From: a virus
IMG/VR virus record: IMGVR_UViG_3300044630_000528
Location: 1-36,618 of that record
Direction: 5' to 3' (one strand)
Length of the DNA stretch: 36,618 bases
Shown here: positions 1-5,555 of the stretch, in pieces
Position numbering within the stretch: position 1 is the stretch's first letter
Layout of the letters: each line of letters begins with the position of its first letter
Notes under the pieces: model-generated
What the model saw: only the letters and a program-made list of their open reading frames with translations
What the model was told of the DNA's origin: nothing
Database searches by the model: none
Program-made: the position numbers and the translations under genes

Positions 1-100
1 TATAAAGCGTAATGTGATAGAAGCGTCTGAAAGAAAGCATATCTATAGGGCTAACCCTAATTTAGTTTATAATGGTGTAAGAATATCTAAGTCTAAATAA
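1..100 (+). CDS. 3' end of an unidentified gene (5' partial)
   Basis: A frame open from base 2 reads about 32 residues and stops at TAA 98-100. The visible tail is basic and ends in VRISKSK. No ATG in this frame lies inside the window, so the start is to the left of it. The stop immediately precedes the AACGTATTATAT motif at 99-110, which overlaps the last two stop bases; TerL and the portal end the same way. Function cannot be judged from this fragment. It could also be chance, but the open frame ending exactly at a promoter-like element supports a real gene end. Confidence 0.55.
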   Translation, partial: IKRNVIEASERKHIYRANPNLVYNGVRISKSK

Positions 101-110
101 CGTATTATAT
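99..110 (+). promoter_or_regulatory. AACGTATTATAT motif, copy 1 (putative phage promoter)
   Basis: Exact AACGTATTATAT, 15 nt before the ATG at 126 and overlapping the stop of the preceding gene. It is one of seven identical copies in the window, all just upstream of start codons. Confidence 0.7.
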
Positions 111-125
111 TTGAAATAAATAAAA

Positions 126-440
126 ATGGCAACATATCAAAAAGATGTAAATTACCAAGCAGGAAGAGCTAAGTTGTTTGTTACTACTCCAGCAGGAAAT
201 GGAGAAATACCATTTAATGTTCAGTTGACAGCAGCAAATACAGGTAGTACTACTGGGCAACAATGTTTCTGTGGTGGTATCTATATAGGTGGTGATGGTA
301 ACTTAGTAGTTATTATGGCTCAAGATGAAAGCAATACTTTGGTTACTTTCAATAGCGTTAAAGCTGGTACATTCTTACCTATCCAAGTTAAATTGGTTAG
401 TTCTACTTCTACCGCTACAAACATTATGGGATTATGGTAA
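126..440 (+). CDS. Small beta-rich virion-type protein
   Basis: The 104-aa protein is rich in Thr, Gly and Val and has alternating hydrophobic residues typical of a beta fold. It has no signal peptide or charged tail. The C-terminal half carries GTFLPIQVKLV followed by TATNIMGLW. A FLPxxVxxV...TATxIxxLW ending is familiar from small structural (capsid- or fibre-associated) proteins of many tailed phages. The start at 126 is favoured by the promoter-like motif at 99-110 and an A-rich leader. The next small gene overlaps its stop by 7 nt, suggesting coupled translation, and a fibre gene follows. A virion role is inferred from family resemblance and position; the exact site in the particle is not visible. 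Confidence 0.65.
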   Translation: MATYQKDVNYQAGRAKLFVTTPAGNGEIPFNVQLTAANTGSTTGQQCFCGGIYIGGDGNLVVIMAQDESNTLVTFNSVKAGTFLPIQVKLVSSTSTATNIMGLW

Positions 441-556
441 ACATCATTTGGAACACATTAGTAGACGTAGCTGACTCAGCTGCTACTTTAACAACCAATA
501 TCTGGAATCTAGTTAGCCTTAATTGGGAGAACGATTCAAACAATTGGGAAGCTTAA
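434..556 (+). CDS. 40-aa Trp/Asn-rich small protein
   Basis: An ATG inside the end of the previous gene opens a 40-aa frame. It has spaced tryptophans (IIWNTL, NIWNLV, LNWEN, NNWEA) and an acidic end. Such W-E/W-N repeats occur in tiny phage proteins beside fibre and virion genes. The 7-nt ATGGTAA overlap implies coupled translation. It fills what would otherwise be a 136-base gap, and the fibre ATG follows 20 bases later. Function is unknown. It is short enough to be spurious, but its non-random composition and tight spacing favour a gene. Confidence 0.5.
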   Translation: MVNIIWNTLVDVADSAATLTTNIWNLVSLNWENDSNNWEA

Positions 557-576
557 CAATATAAAAATAATATACA

Positions 577-2334
577 ATGTCAAGTGCATTAACTGGAAAT
601 AAAATTAAAGACTCATACCAAGCTCTTTTAAAGATTGGTACTAATGGTAGTTTAGACCCTATAACTCCTATATCAATATCTGATGGTTTAGGTAATGATA
701 CCCCAATATTATTATCTCGTACTGAGTTTAAAACCCAAGTAGTATCTACTGCTAAGTTTTATGGTTTTTGGGCAGATGTAAGTTCTAATAGCCATGTAGC
801 TCTTGGTGACTATGCTGGTCAATATAATGGTACGCAATTATATGTAAATGACTCTGCAAGATTAATTCAAACATATGGTGGAGCAAATAAAGGGTTTAAA
901 TTAAATTTTGCAAATAATTTATATCAATTTGGAGATTATAATAATGCTGTTAATGGAGTAGGTTTAGATATTGATGTTTCTAATCAAAATATATTAACAA
1001 AAGGAAATAGTGGATTTTTAAAAGGTATTGCATTAGAATTTTCAATAAATAATTATCGTTTTGGAGATTATGATTATGTTAATAATGGCACATATATTGG
1101 AGTAGACGATAGTAATCAATTTATAACAACTTATAACAATGGGTCTGCAAGAGGATTAGAATTAAATTTTGCAGGTAATTTTAGATTTGGTGATTTTGCA
1201 GGTGTTTATAATGCTGCTTCAGCATTGGATATAACTGCTATTGATGCAACTGCTAGATTATATGCAGGTGATGCATCTTTAACTTTATATCCATTTAACA
1301 ATATTTATTTAGGAAATAAAAATTCTGGATTTAATATAGATTTTACAAATAGTTCTATATTATATAACTATTTTATTGGAAGCGATTGGCAAATTCTTAA
1401 TAGTGATATTACAAGATATCCATTTGAGTATAATACAGTATTAAACTGCTATAATAACTATTTAAATACATTTGAAAAAGCAATGAGATATAATTTCTTT
1501 GCTAATATTCAAGACCCTAGTTTTGCTTTACAATGGAATCCAAACATTCAAGATAAACAAGCAATAACTAATTGTTTTATGTTTGGATTAACTGATTTAA
1601 ATGGAAGTAATACTTTTAGAATATTTACACCTGAAATAAATCAGACTAATACTAATGTTGTTATATTAAATGGTTCTGGATTAAGTTATGCAGAAGGAGT
1701 TACAAATATTTTTTCTGTAAATGCATCACTTGTAAATATTGGTAATGGTATAAGTGGGATTACAATATTAGGTGGAGATTATTATCGTGATGGTTTTGGC
1801 TATGTTACAGCACAACATATTATTGAAGGTAAAAATATTTATGGTGTAAATGTAAAAGGAAGATATGCTAGACCTATGAATCCTTATTCTGATGTAACTG
1901 CTGAATATTTTCCAGCTGAAAATACAATTCAAGGTCAAGTTCAAGTAGAACAATTTCAATTATATCGATATTATAATGATGGTTCTGGTGCTGGTAAATT
2001 AAATAAAAGTAATGGGAATCCTGAAATTGTAGTTAGAAATAGCTCATCTTACAGGGTAAATCTAAAATTAGTTTCAACTACTGGTGATGGAGATTTTACA
2101 ACATCAGGAAATTCATCATATGATATAAATTGGTTAGTTTGTGTTGATGCATCAGGAAATGTTACTGCAACTAGTCCTTGTGAAGGATGTAAATTTGATG
2201 ATGCTGGTGCAACTGGTTATGATTTAGGGACTAGTCAAAATAAAATTGAATTTGCTGTAACACCAGATGTAATTAACGGCAATCAATGTTGGGTAAAAGG
2301 ATTAGTAACATTAAATTTAGTAACTACAAATTAA
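577..2334 (+). CDS. Repeat-built tail fibre / appendage protein
   Basis: A 585-aa protein rich in Asn, Gly, Tyr, Asp and Thr. After a short N-terminal region (about 1-70), the body has repeats whose markers LGDY/FGDY/FGDF fall near residues 76, 118, 162 and 204, a period of about 42-44. Between them run patterns of the kind GxxLNFANNxYxFGDY and NGTxxxVDD. Similar repeats occur in fibres of Bacteroidota phages and suggest a trimeric beta-structured shaft. The C-terminal part (about 440-585) is non-repetitive and contains Cys residues in SPCEGC near residue 540, possibly a receptor-binding or folding tip. The body resembles that of the 681-aa fibre at 22964, but the N-terminal anchor differs. 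A 16-nt A-rich leader precedes the ATG. It is probably co-transcribed from the motif at 99. Fibre identity is likely; the receptor is unknown. Confidence 0.7.
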   Translation: MSSALTGNKIKDSYQALLKIGTNGSLDPITPISISDGLGNDTPILLSRTEFKTQVVSTAKFYGFWADVSSNSHVALGDYAGQYNGTQLYVNDSARLIQTYGGANKGFKLNFANNLYQFGDYNNAVNGVGLDIDVSNQNILTKGNSGFLKGIALEFSINNYRFGDYDYVNNGTYIGVDDSNQFITTYNNGSARGLELNFAGNFRFGDFAGVYNAASALDITAIDATARLYAGDASLTLYPFNNIYLGNKNSGFNIDFTNSSILYNYFIGSDWQILNSDITRYPFEYNTVLNCYNNYLNTFEKAMRYNFFANIQDPSFALQWNPNIQDKQAITNCFMFGLTDLNGSNTFRIFTPEINQTNTNVVILNGSGLSYAEGVTNIFSVNASLVNIGNGISGITILGGDYYRDGFGYVTAQHIIEGKNIYGVNVKGRYARPMNPYSDVTAEYFPAENTIQGQVQVEQFQLYRYYNDGSGAGKLNKSNGNPEIVVRNSSSYRVNLKLVSTTGDGDFTTSGNSSYDINWLVCVDASGNVTATSPCEGCKFDDAGATGYDLGTSQNKIEFAVTPDVINGNQCWVKGLVTLNLVTTN

Positions 2335-2348
2335 TATTTTTTTTAACT

Positions 2349-2364
2349 ATAAAACACAAACACA
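2349..2364 (+). promoter_or_regulatory. CA-rich translation leader
   Basis: An ACAC-rich stretch (AAAACACAAACACA) lies directly before the ATG at 2365, with no Shine-Dalgarno. Similar leaders precede the starts at 7652 and 16252. A-rich, SD-free leaders are usual in Bacteroidota; the recurrent CA pattern is the notable part. Confidence 0.4.
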
Positions 2365-2511
2365 ATGAAACAAGTAACATTGAACGAAGAACAATTAAAA
2401 GCTTTAGATGCTTTTTTACAAGAGATGCCAATGAAATATGCAGCACCACTTGTTAGTTTCCTTAACGAGGCTATTAAGTCTCAAGGAGCAGAAGCAGTAG
2501 AAGCTGAGTAA
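2365..2511 (+). CDS. 48-aa acidic helical protein
   Basis: ATG at 2365 opens a 48-aa protein beginning MKQVTLNEEQ, with an amphipathic pattern (LKALDAFLQEMP, LVSFLNEAIK) and an acidic C-terminus ending EAVEAE. It has a CA-rich leader and is followed 5 bases later by a strong hairpin-plus-T-tract terminator, so it is the last gene of its unit. No family is recognised. A small helical virion or regulatory protein would fit, but the sequence alone does not say. Confidence 0.65.
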   Translation: MKQVTLNEEQLKALDAFLQEMPMKYAAPLVSFLNEAIKSQGAEAVEAE

Positions 2512-2516
2512 TTAAT

Positions 2517-2540
2517 AGGGGGATTAAGTTCCCCCTTTTT
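2517..2540 (+). terminator. Rho-independent terminator
   Basis: The stem AGGGGGA (2517-2523) pairs perfectly with TCCCCCT (2530-2536) around a 6-nt loop, and T residues continue to 2540. It lies between the 48-aa gene and the membrane-protein cluster and separates two transcription units. Confidence 0.85.
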
Positions 2541-2552
2541 AAAACTTAACTT

Positions 2553-2834
2553 ATGAAAAAACTAATAAACTTTATCGCAGGTTTCTTTTTAGATAAACCA
2601 GACGCTCCTTCAATGAAGCGTTTAATCGCTTTATTTTTAGGTATCCTTTTAGGAGTAACCCTATATCATAATAGCTTTAGTGAAGCTCATGTAGCTCCTT
2701 CTGAAGCTTTAGTATATTCAGTAACTTTATTGATTGCCGCCCTATTAGGGTTGAAAGTAGTTGAGAAAGCTATTGACGGATATTTTGGAAAGAAAAACGG
2801 AACTGATGACTCAAGCGAAGAAACCAGCAACTAA
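2553..2834 (+). CDS. Two-TM holin-like membrane protein
   Basis: A 93-aa protein with a basic, hydrophobic N-terminus (MKKLINFIAGFF). One membrane segment lies around residues 25-40 (LIALFLGILLGVTLY) and another around 53-68 (ALVYSVTLLIAALLGLKVV). The C-tail is charged and Asp/Ser/Glu-rich. Two closely spaced TM helices and a hydrophilic C-tail fit a holin, but many small phage membrane proteins look alike. It is first in a unit that begins after the terminator at 2517 and overlaps the next gene by 29 bases. I see no clear promoter in the 12 bases before it, so transcription may come from partial readthrough. The other holin candidate in the window is at 17856. Confidence 0.55.
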   Translation: MKKLINFIAGFFLDKPDAPSMKRLIALFLGILLGVTLYHNSFSEAHVAPSEALVYSVTLLIAALLGLKVVEKAIDGYFGKKNGTDDSSEETSN

Positions 2835-3108
2835 GAGAGCAACAACAAAGAAGGTAACAGATGCAGCATCAGGTGCTGTTAAGTTACCTGTTAGTTTTAA
2901 CCAATTTAGAAAGTACCCTATAGCAGCGGTAGCTTTCCTTTGTGTATTTGGTATTATCTATGTATACAAAGATATGAAGGCTGGCTCTAGCAAGGGTATA
3001 GATAACTGTATTGAAGATAATCGTAATCTTCAAAAGACAGTTGACAAAAAGGATTCTATTATTTATAACATCATAGCTCAACAAGCCATTATCAATGCAA
3101 CCAAATAA
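2806..3108 (+). CDS. Single-TM protein with basic N-terminus
   Basis: A 100-aa protein from the ATG at 2806. The frame is open upstream to a TTG at 2761, but the ATG is preferred because it removes most of the overlap with the previous gene. Residues 1-38 are Lys/Thr/Ala-rich and basic, followed by a TM helix (IAAVAFLCVFGIIYVY) and a polar segment with coiled-coil character (IEDNRNLQKTVDKKDSIIY). By the positive-inside rule the basic end is cytoplasmic and the helical tail periplasmic, resembling inner-membrane spanins. It overlaps both neighbours (29 and 14 nt). It has no enzymatic motif, and its function is unknown beyond an envelope location. Confidence 0.6.
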   Translation: MTQAKKPATKRATTKKVTDAASGAVKLPVSFNQFRKYPIAAVAFLCVFGIIYVYKDMKAGSSKGIDNCIEDNRNLQKTVDKKDSIIYNIIAQQAIINATK

Positions 3109-3451
3109 AATAGGATTAGTAATTATTCTAACTATACTTGGGTTAATATTTATAATGTTAACTTCCATTGTAGCCCAGAAAGCTATTAGACCTCACCCAG
3201 TAAAGGGTTGGCATAATATGAATATGGACTCTATGGTTATGGTAACCGTAAAGAAGAATAGCCAGTTTATAGAAAAACGTGTAGGTGAATTAAAACATGC
3301 AGAGAAAGCTTGTGATAGCTTTAAAGAAGTAGTAACTGAATTAAAACAAGAAAATAAAAAATTAAATGAAAAGGTTAACGGTACTGATGATGATGTTGTT
3401 GGTGAGCCATTTGAGCTTAAGCCAATCGTATCCAAAGACAAAAATAATTAA
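3095..3451 (+). CDS. N-terminal TM plus coiled-coil protein (i-spanin-like topology)
   Basis: A 118-aa protein: a short basic start, a strong TM segment at about 7-28 (IGLVIILTILGLIFIMLTSIV), then a mostly helical periplasmic part with coiled-coil heptads around residues 60-95 and an acidic/basic tail. This is the layout of Rz-type inner-membrane spanins. The next gene, encoding a signal-peptide protein, begins inside this one in another frame with an 86-base overlap, as in nested Rz/Rz1 pairs. No sequence similarity to a named spanin is claimed; the call rests on topology and gene nesting. An alternative is a structural membrane anchor. Confidence 0.5.
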   Translation: MQPNKIGLVIILTILGLIFIMLTSIVAQKAIRPHPVKGWHNMNMDSMVMVTVKKNSQFIEKRVGELKHAEKACDSFKEVVTELKQENKKLNEKVNGTDDDVVGEPFELKPIVSKDKNN

Positions 3452-3764
3452 TGGGGATACTGTAGTGCTTTTATTAAAAAGCCAAGCAGATGATATTAAC
3501 ACTAAATTTTATAACTACAATGAAACAATTAGTATTCAAAAAAATAAAATCGATAGTTTATTCTTACTTAGCAAAGTTGGGAATAAAGCTGTAATTGATA
3601 GTTTGAAAGAAAGATTGGATATTGCTATTATGGCTAATAACCAATTGTTCGGATATAATGAAGGGTTGAAGAAAGCATTTGAAGACATGGGTAATTCATT
3701 GGATAGTGCTTTAATGAGACGAGCAAGATATATAAAACGTAAATACATATTTGACAATTATTAA
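3366..3764 (+). CDS. Exported coiled-coil protein nested in the upstream gene
   Basis: A 132-aa protein starting with a clear export signal (MKRLTVLMMMLLVSHLSLSQ), probably cleaved near residue 20. No Cys follows, so it is not a lipoprotein. The mature part starts with a short beta-like segment (INGDTVVLLLKSQADDINT) and continues as a long helix with heptad-like spacing to about 110, ending in a basic RRARYIKRKY tail. The start at 3366 gives an 86-nt overlap with the preceding gene. Position suggests an outer-membrane partner of that TM/coiled-coil protein, but a true Rz1 analogue would need a lipobox, so the call stays tentative. Confidence 0.55.
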   Translation: MKRLTVLMMMLLVSHLSLSQSYPKTKIINGDTVVLLLKSQADDINTKFYNYNETISIQKNKIDSLFLLSKVGNKAVIDSLKERLDIAIMANNQLFGYNEGLKKAFEDMGNSLDSALMRRARYIKRKYIFDNY

Positions 3765-3766
3765 TT

Positions 3767-4030
3767 ATGAAGTTAGAACAGTTTGAAAAGGCAAAATATT
3801 TGCTATCTGAAATAGCTATTCTTGAAAAAAAAGCTTCTCAAAAAGGCGAATATACTTCTGTTAAAGTAATGGTATCTACAAATGGTACTTCTTTTACAGA
3901 GATATCTTCTATTGTAGATGTTGATACAGCTGAAGGGTATAAAAGAAATATACTTAACGATTGCAATAGACAGAAAGAAAGCCTTGGAGAACAAATAGCA
4001 AAATTACAATCACAATTTGACGAACTATAA
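3767..4030 (+). CDS. 87-aa coiled-coil protein
   Basis: Two helical, Lys/Glu/Gln-rich segments (about 1-25 and 55-87) flank a beta-hairpin-like middle (YTSVKVMVSTNGTSFTEIS). It has no signal or TM. It starts 2 nt after the preceding stop and ends 2 nt before the next start. Hypothetical small phage protein; a helix-hairpin-helix oligomer is likely from the pattern, and no function is evident. Confidence 0.6.
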   Translation: MKLEQFEKAKYLLSEIAILEKKASQKGEYTSVKVMVSTNGTSFTEISSIVDVDTAEGYKRNILNDCNRQKESLGEQIAKLQSQFDEL

Positions 4031-4032
4031 TT

Positions 4033-4455
4033 ATGCCAGGGTTTAAACCAAAAGATGCAAAAGCATATGCAGATAGCGTAATGATGGCTAACAAAAATTT
4101 AAACTTTGTTAAGCGTTACCTTATGCCTGATATGTACCCTAAGATACAAACAAATAAATTACTAGGAGCGGAAGGAATGATTGCTGCACCTAAAGATGAA
4201 TATACAACTCATTGGATGTCCCATGACCCAGAGTCAATGAGAGTTTTTCCACAAATAGTAATGATTGATGGAAAGCTACAAGACTTAGGCGACAAAGCTT
4301 ATGATTATGCTAATAAATCAGGAGAGTATATACAATTTGATTCTCCAGAAGAAGCAGAATGGTTTGCTGCTAACGGTTATAAAAACGCAGGTCAATTAGC
4401 ATTAAAACCTTTTTTAAACCCTAAAACAATACAATTACTTAAAAAGAAAAAATAA
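4033..4455 (+). CDS. Conserved phage protein of unknown function (140 aa)
   Basis: Soluble and mixed alpha/beta, with the order NFVKRYLMPDMYP, then TTHWMSHDPESMRVFPQIVM, then GEYIQFDSPEEAEWFAANGYK and a Lys-rich C-terminus. I recognise this order (NFVxRY...THxMS...VFPxIV...EEAEWF) from uncharacterised proteins found near virion genes of many podovirus-like phages. No catalytic motif is visible. It belongs to the compact small-gene cluster between the membrane proteins and the ART-like protein. Real gene with good confidence; role unknown. Confidence 0.7.
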   Translation: MPGFKPKDAKAYADSVMMANKNLNFVKRYLMPDMYPKIQTNKLLGAEGMIAAPKDEYTTHWMSHDPESMRVFPQIVMIDGKLQDLGDKAYDYANKSGEYIQFDSPEEAEWFAANGYKNAGQLALKPFLNPKTIQLLKKKK

Positions 4456-4456
4456 T

Positions 4457-4609
4457 ATGCCATTTAAATCAGAATCACAACGCAAATGGATGCATGCTAA
4501 TGACCCTAAAATGGCAGCACGCTGGGAGAAAGAAACACCTAAAGGTAAATCATTACCTAATAAAGTAAAGACTAAGGTTCAAACAAGAATGGCTAAAAAA
4601 AGAATGTAA
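4457..4609 (+). CDS. 50-aa phage protein of the MPFKSExQRxWM type
   Basis: ATG 4457 to TAA 4607-4609. The product starts MPFKSESQRKWMHANDPKMA, continues with ARWEKETPKG, and ends in a basic MAKKRM tail. A short protein opening MPFKS(E/Q)xQRR(Y/W/F)M and followed by WxxETP is very common in tailed phages and has no known function. It starts 1 nt after the previous stop and the next gene starts 1 nt after its own, fitting the operon spacing. Confidence 0.75.
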   Translation: MPFKSESQRKWMHANDPKMAARWEKETPKGKSLPNKVKTKVQTRMAKKRM

Positions 4610-4610
4610 T

Positions 4611-4796
4611 ATGGCAACAGCTAAACCCAAATCAAAAGTAAACCAAGCAGGCAACTATACTAAACCTTCTATGAGAAAATCTTTATTTGAAAAGATTAAA
4701 GCAGGAAGTAAAGGTGGTAATGCTGGTCAATGGTCTGCTCGTAAAGCACAAATGCTTGCTAAAGAATATAAAGCAAAAGGAGGAGGGTATAAGTAA
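4611..4796 (+). CDS. 61-aa basic protein with QWSARKAQxLAxEYKxxGGGYK domain
   Basis: A lysine-rich protein with YTKPSMRKSLFEKIKAGS, then GGNAGQWSARKAQ and a C-terminal GGGYK. This pattern (TKPxLRExLKxxIxAGxKGGxxGQWSARKAQ) recurs in viral proteins of unknown function, including those of large viruses. There it often follows a KSLxxWTxxKW...RYLP segment, which here is encoded by the next gene. It overlaps that gene by 1 nt (TAATG). A nucleic-acid-binding role is plausible from charge but unproven. Confidence 0.7.
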   Translation: MATAKPKSKVNQAGNYTKPSMRKSLFEKIKAGSKGGNAGQWSARKAQMLAKEYKAKGGGYK

Positions 4797-5065
4797 TGGC
4801 TATTGCAAAATCACAGAAGTCCTTAAAAGATTGGACAGAACAAAAGTGGATGACATCTGGCACTCATGCCAATAAGAAAAAGGGTTCATCTAAAGAAGTA
4901 AAGTCTCAGGGAAAGAAAAGATACTTACCAGAAAAAGCTTGGTCTTCTTTAAGTAAAGGAGAAAAAGCAGCAACTAATAAAGCAAAAGCAGAAGGCACAA
5001 AGAAAGGGAAGCAGTTTGTTTCTCAACCAAAATCAATTAAACAAAAAACTAAAAAATTTAGATAA
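4796..5065 (+). CDS. 89-aa basic protein with KSLxDWTxQKW...RYLPxKAW domain
   Basis: Residues 7-25 read SLKDWTEQKWMTSGTHANK; residues about 42-63 read RYLPEKAWSSLSKGEKAAT followed by NKAKAEGTKKGKQFVSQP. This is a recognisable uncharacterised viral domain (probably DUF5872-type, from memory) seen in phages and in large eukaryotic viruses. The protein is strongly basic throughout. It is translationally coupled to the preceding gene, which carries the companion QWSARKAQ segment. Function unknown; packaging of, or binding to, nucleic acid would fit the charge. Confidence 0.7.
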   Translation: MAIAKSQKSLKDWTEQKWMTSGTHANKKKGSSKEVKSQGKKRYLPEKAWSSLSKGEKAATNKAKAEGTKKGKQFVSQPKSIKQKTKKFR

Positions 5066-5066
5066 G

Positions 5067-5336
5067 ATGATTAACAAAGGAAAAGAAAAATTCTCAGGTT
5101 ATAATAAACCTAAAAGAACTCCAAGCCACCCAAAGAAAAGCCATGCTGTATTAGCAAAAGAAGGTAGCAAGGTTAAGCTTATTCGCTTTGGGCAACAAGG
5201 TGTTAGTGGTGCTGGTAAAGCTCCTAAGACTGCTTCTGAAAAAGCAAGAAGAGCATCTTTTAAAGCTCGTCATGCTAAGAACATTAATAAAGGTAAAATG
5301 AGTGCTGCTTATTGGGCTAATAAAGTTAAATGGTAA
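5067..5336 (+). CDS. 89-aa basic conserved phage protein (SGYNKPKRTP...FGQQG...AYWANKVKW)
   Basis: Start placed at the ATG at 5067, one base after the previous stop; an in-frame ATG at 5016 would overlap the neighbour by 50 nt. Key segments are SGYNKPKRTPSHPKKSH, VLAKEGSKVKLIRFGQQGV, SFKARHAKNINKGKMSAAY and a final WANKVKW. I recognise this arrangement from small conserved proteins of many podovirus-like phages, function unknown. It is strongly basic, like its two upstream neighbours. A role in DNA condensation or as a minor virion protein is inference only. Confidence 0.75.
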   Translation: MINKGKEKFSGYNKPKRTPSHPKKSHAVLAKEGSKVKLIRFGQQGVSGAGKAPKTASEKARRASFKARHAKNINKGKMSAAYWANKVKW

Positions 5337-5339
5337 AAT

Positions 5340-5555
5340 ATGACAGCTATCCACGAGTTTCAATCTACATTATGGGTTGACACTCCCCATGGAGAAGGTA
5401 TTGCAATATTAATTATAGATTATGGGATACATCAAAATACAATATGGGTGGTGGCAAATAAGGACGATGGAAGAGTTCGTCATTATGATTCAAACGATAT
5501 TAAATTTAGTACAAACAATACACTAAGTCTAAACAATGGCAAACAAATTAAATAA
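5340..5555 (+). CDS. 71-aa hypothetical protein
   Basis: A small beta-rich protein (FQSTLWVDTPHGEGIAILII, then IWVVANKDDGRVRHYDSNDI) resembling an SH3-like or KOW-like barrel in strand pattern: TPxGEGxAxxI, a turn, xIWxVxxxDGxxRHY. It ends NNGKQIK and overlaps the next gene by 20 bases, suggesting coupling. Similar short xGxGxAxxIxDYGxxxNxxWxV proteins occur in phage genomes without assigned function. Confidence 0.6.
   Translation: MTAIHEFQSTLWVDTPHGEGIAILIIDYGIHQNTIWVVANKDDGRVRHYDSNDIKFSTNNTLSLNNGKQIK

Noticed and set aside
2761-2805. TTG start extending the gene at 2806 upstream
   Set aside because: It would overlap the previous gene by 74 nt, whereas the ATG at 2806 gives a smaller overlap and a normal basic N-terminus before the TM.
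3095-3764. Frameshifted single gene instead of two overlapping genes
   Set aside because: The second frame has its own ATG followed by a clean export signal, which argues for a separate nested gene rather than a broken one.
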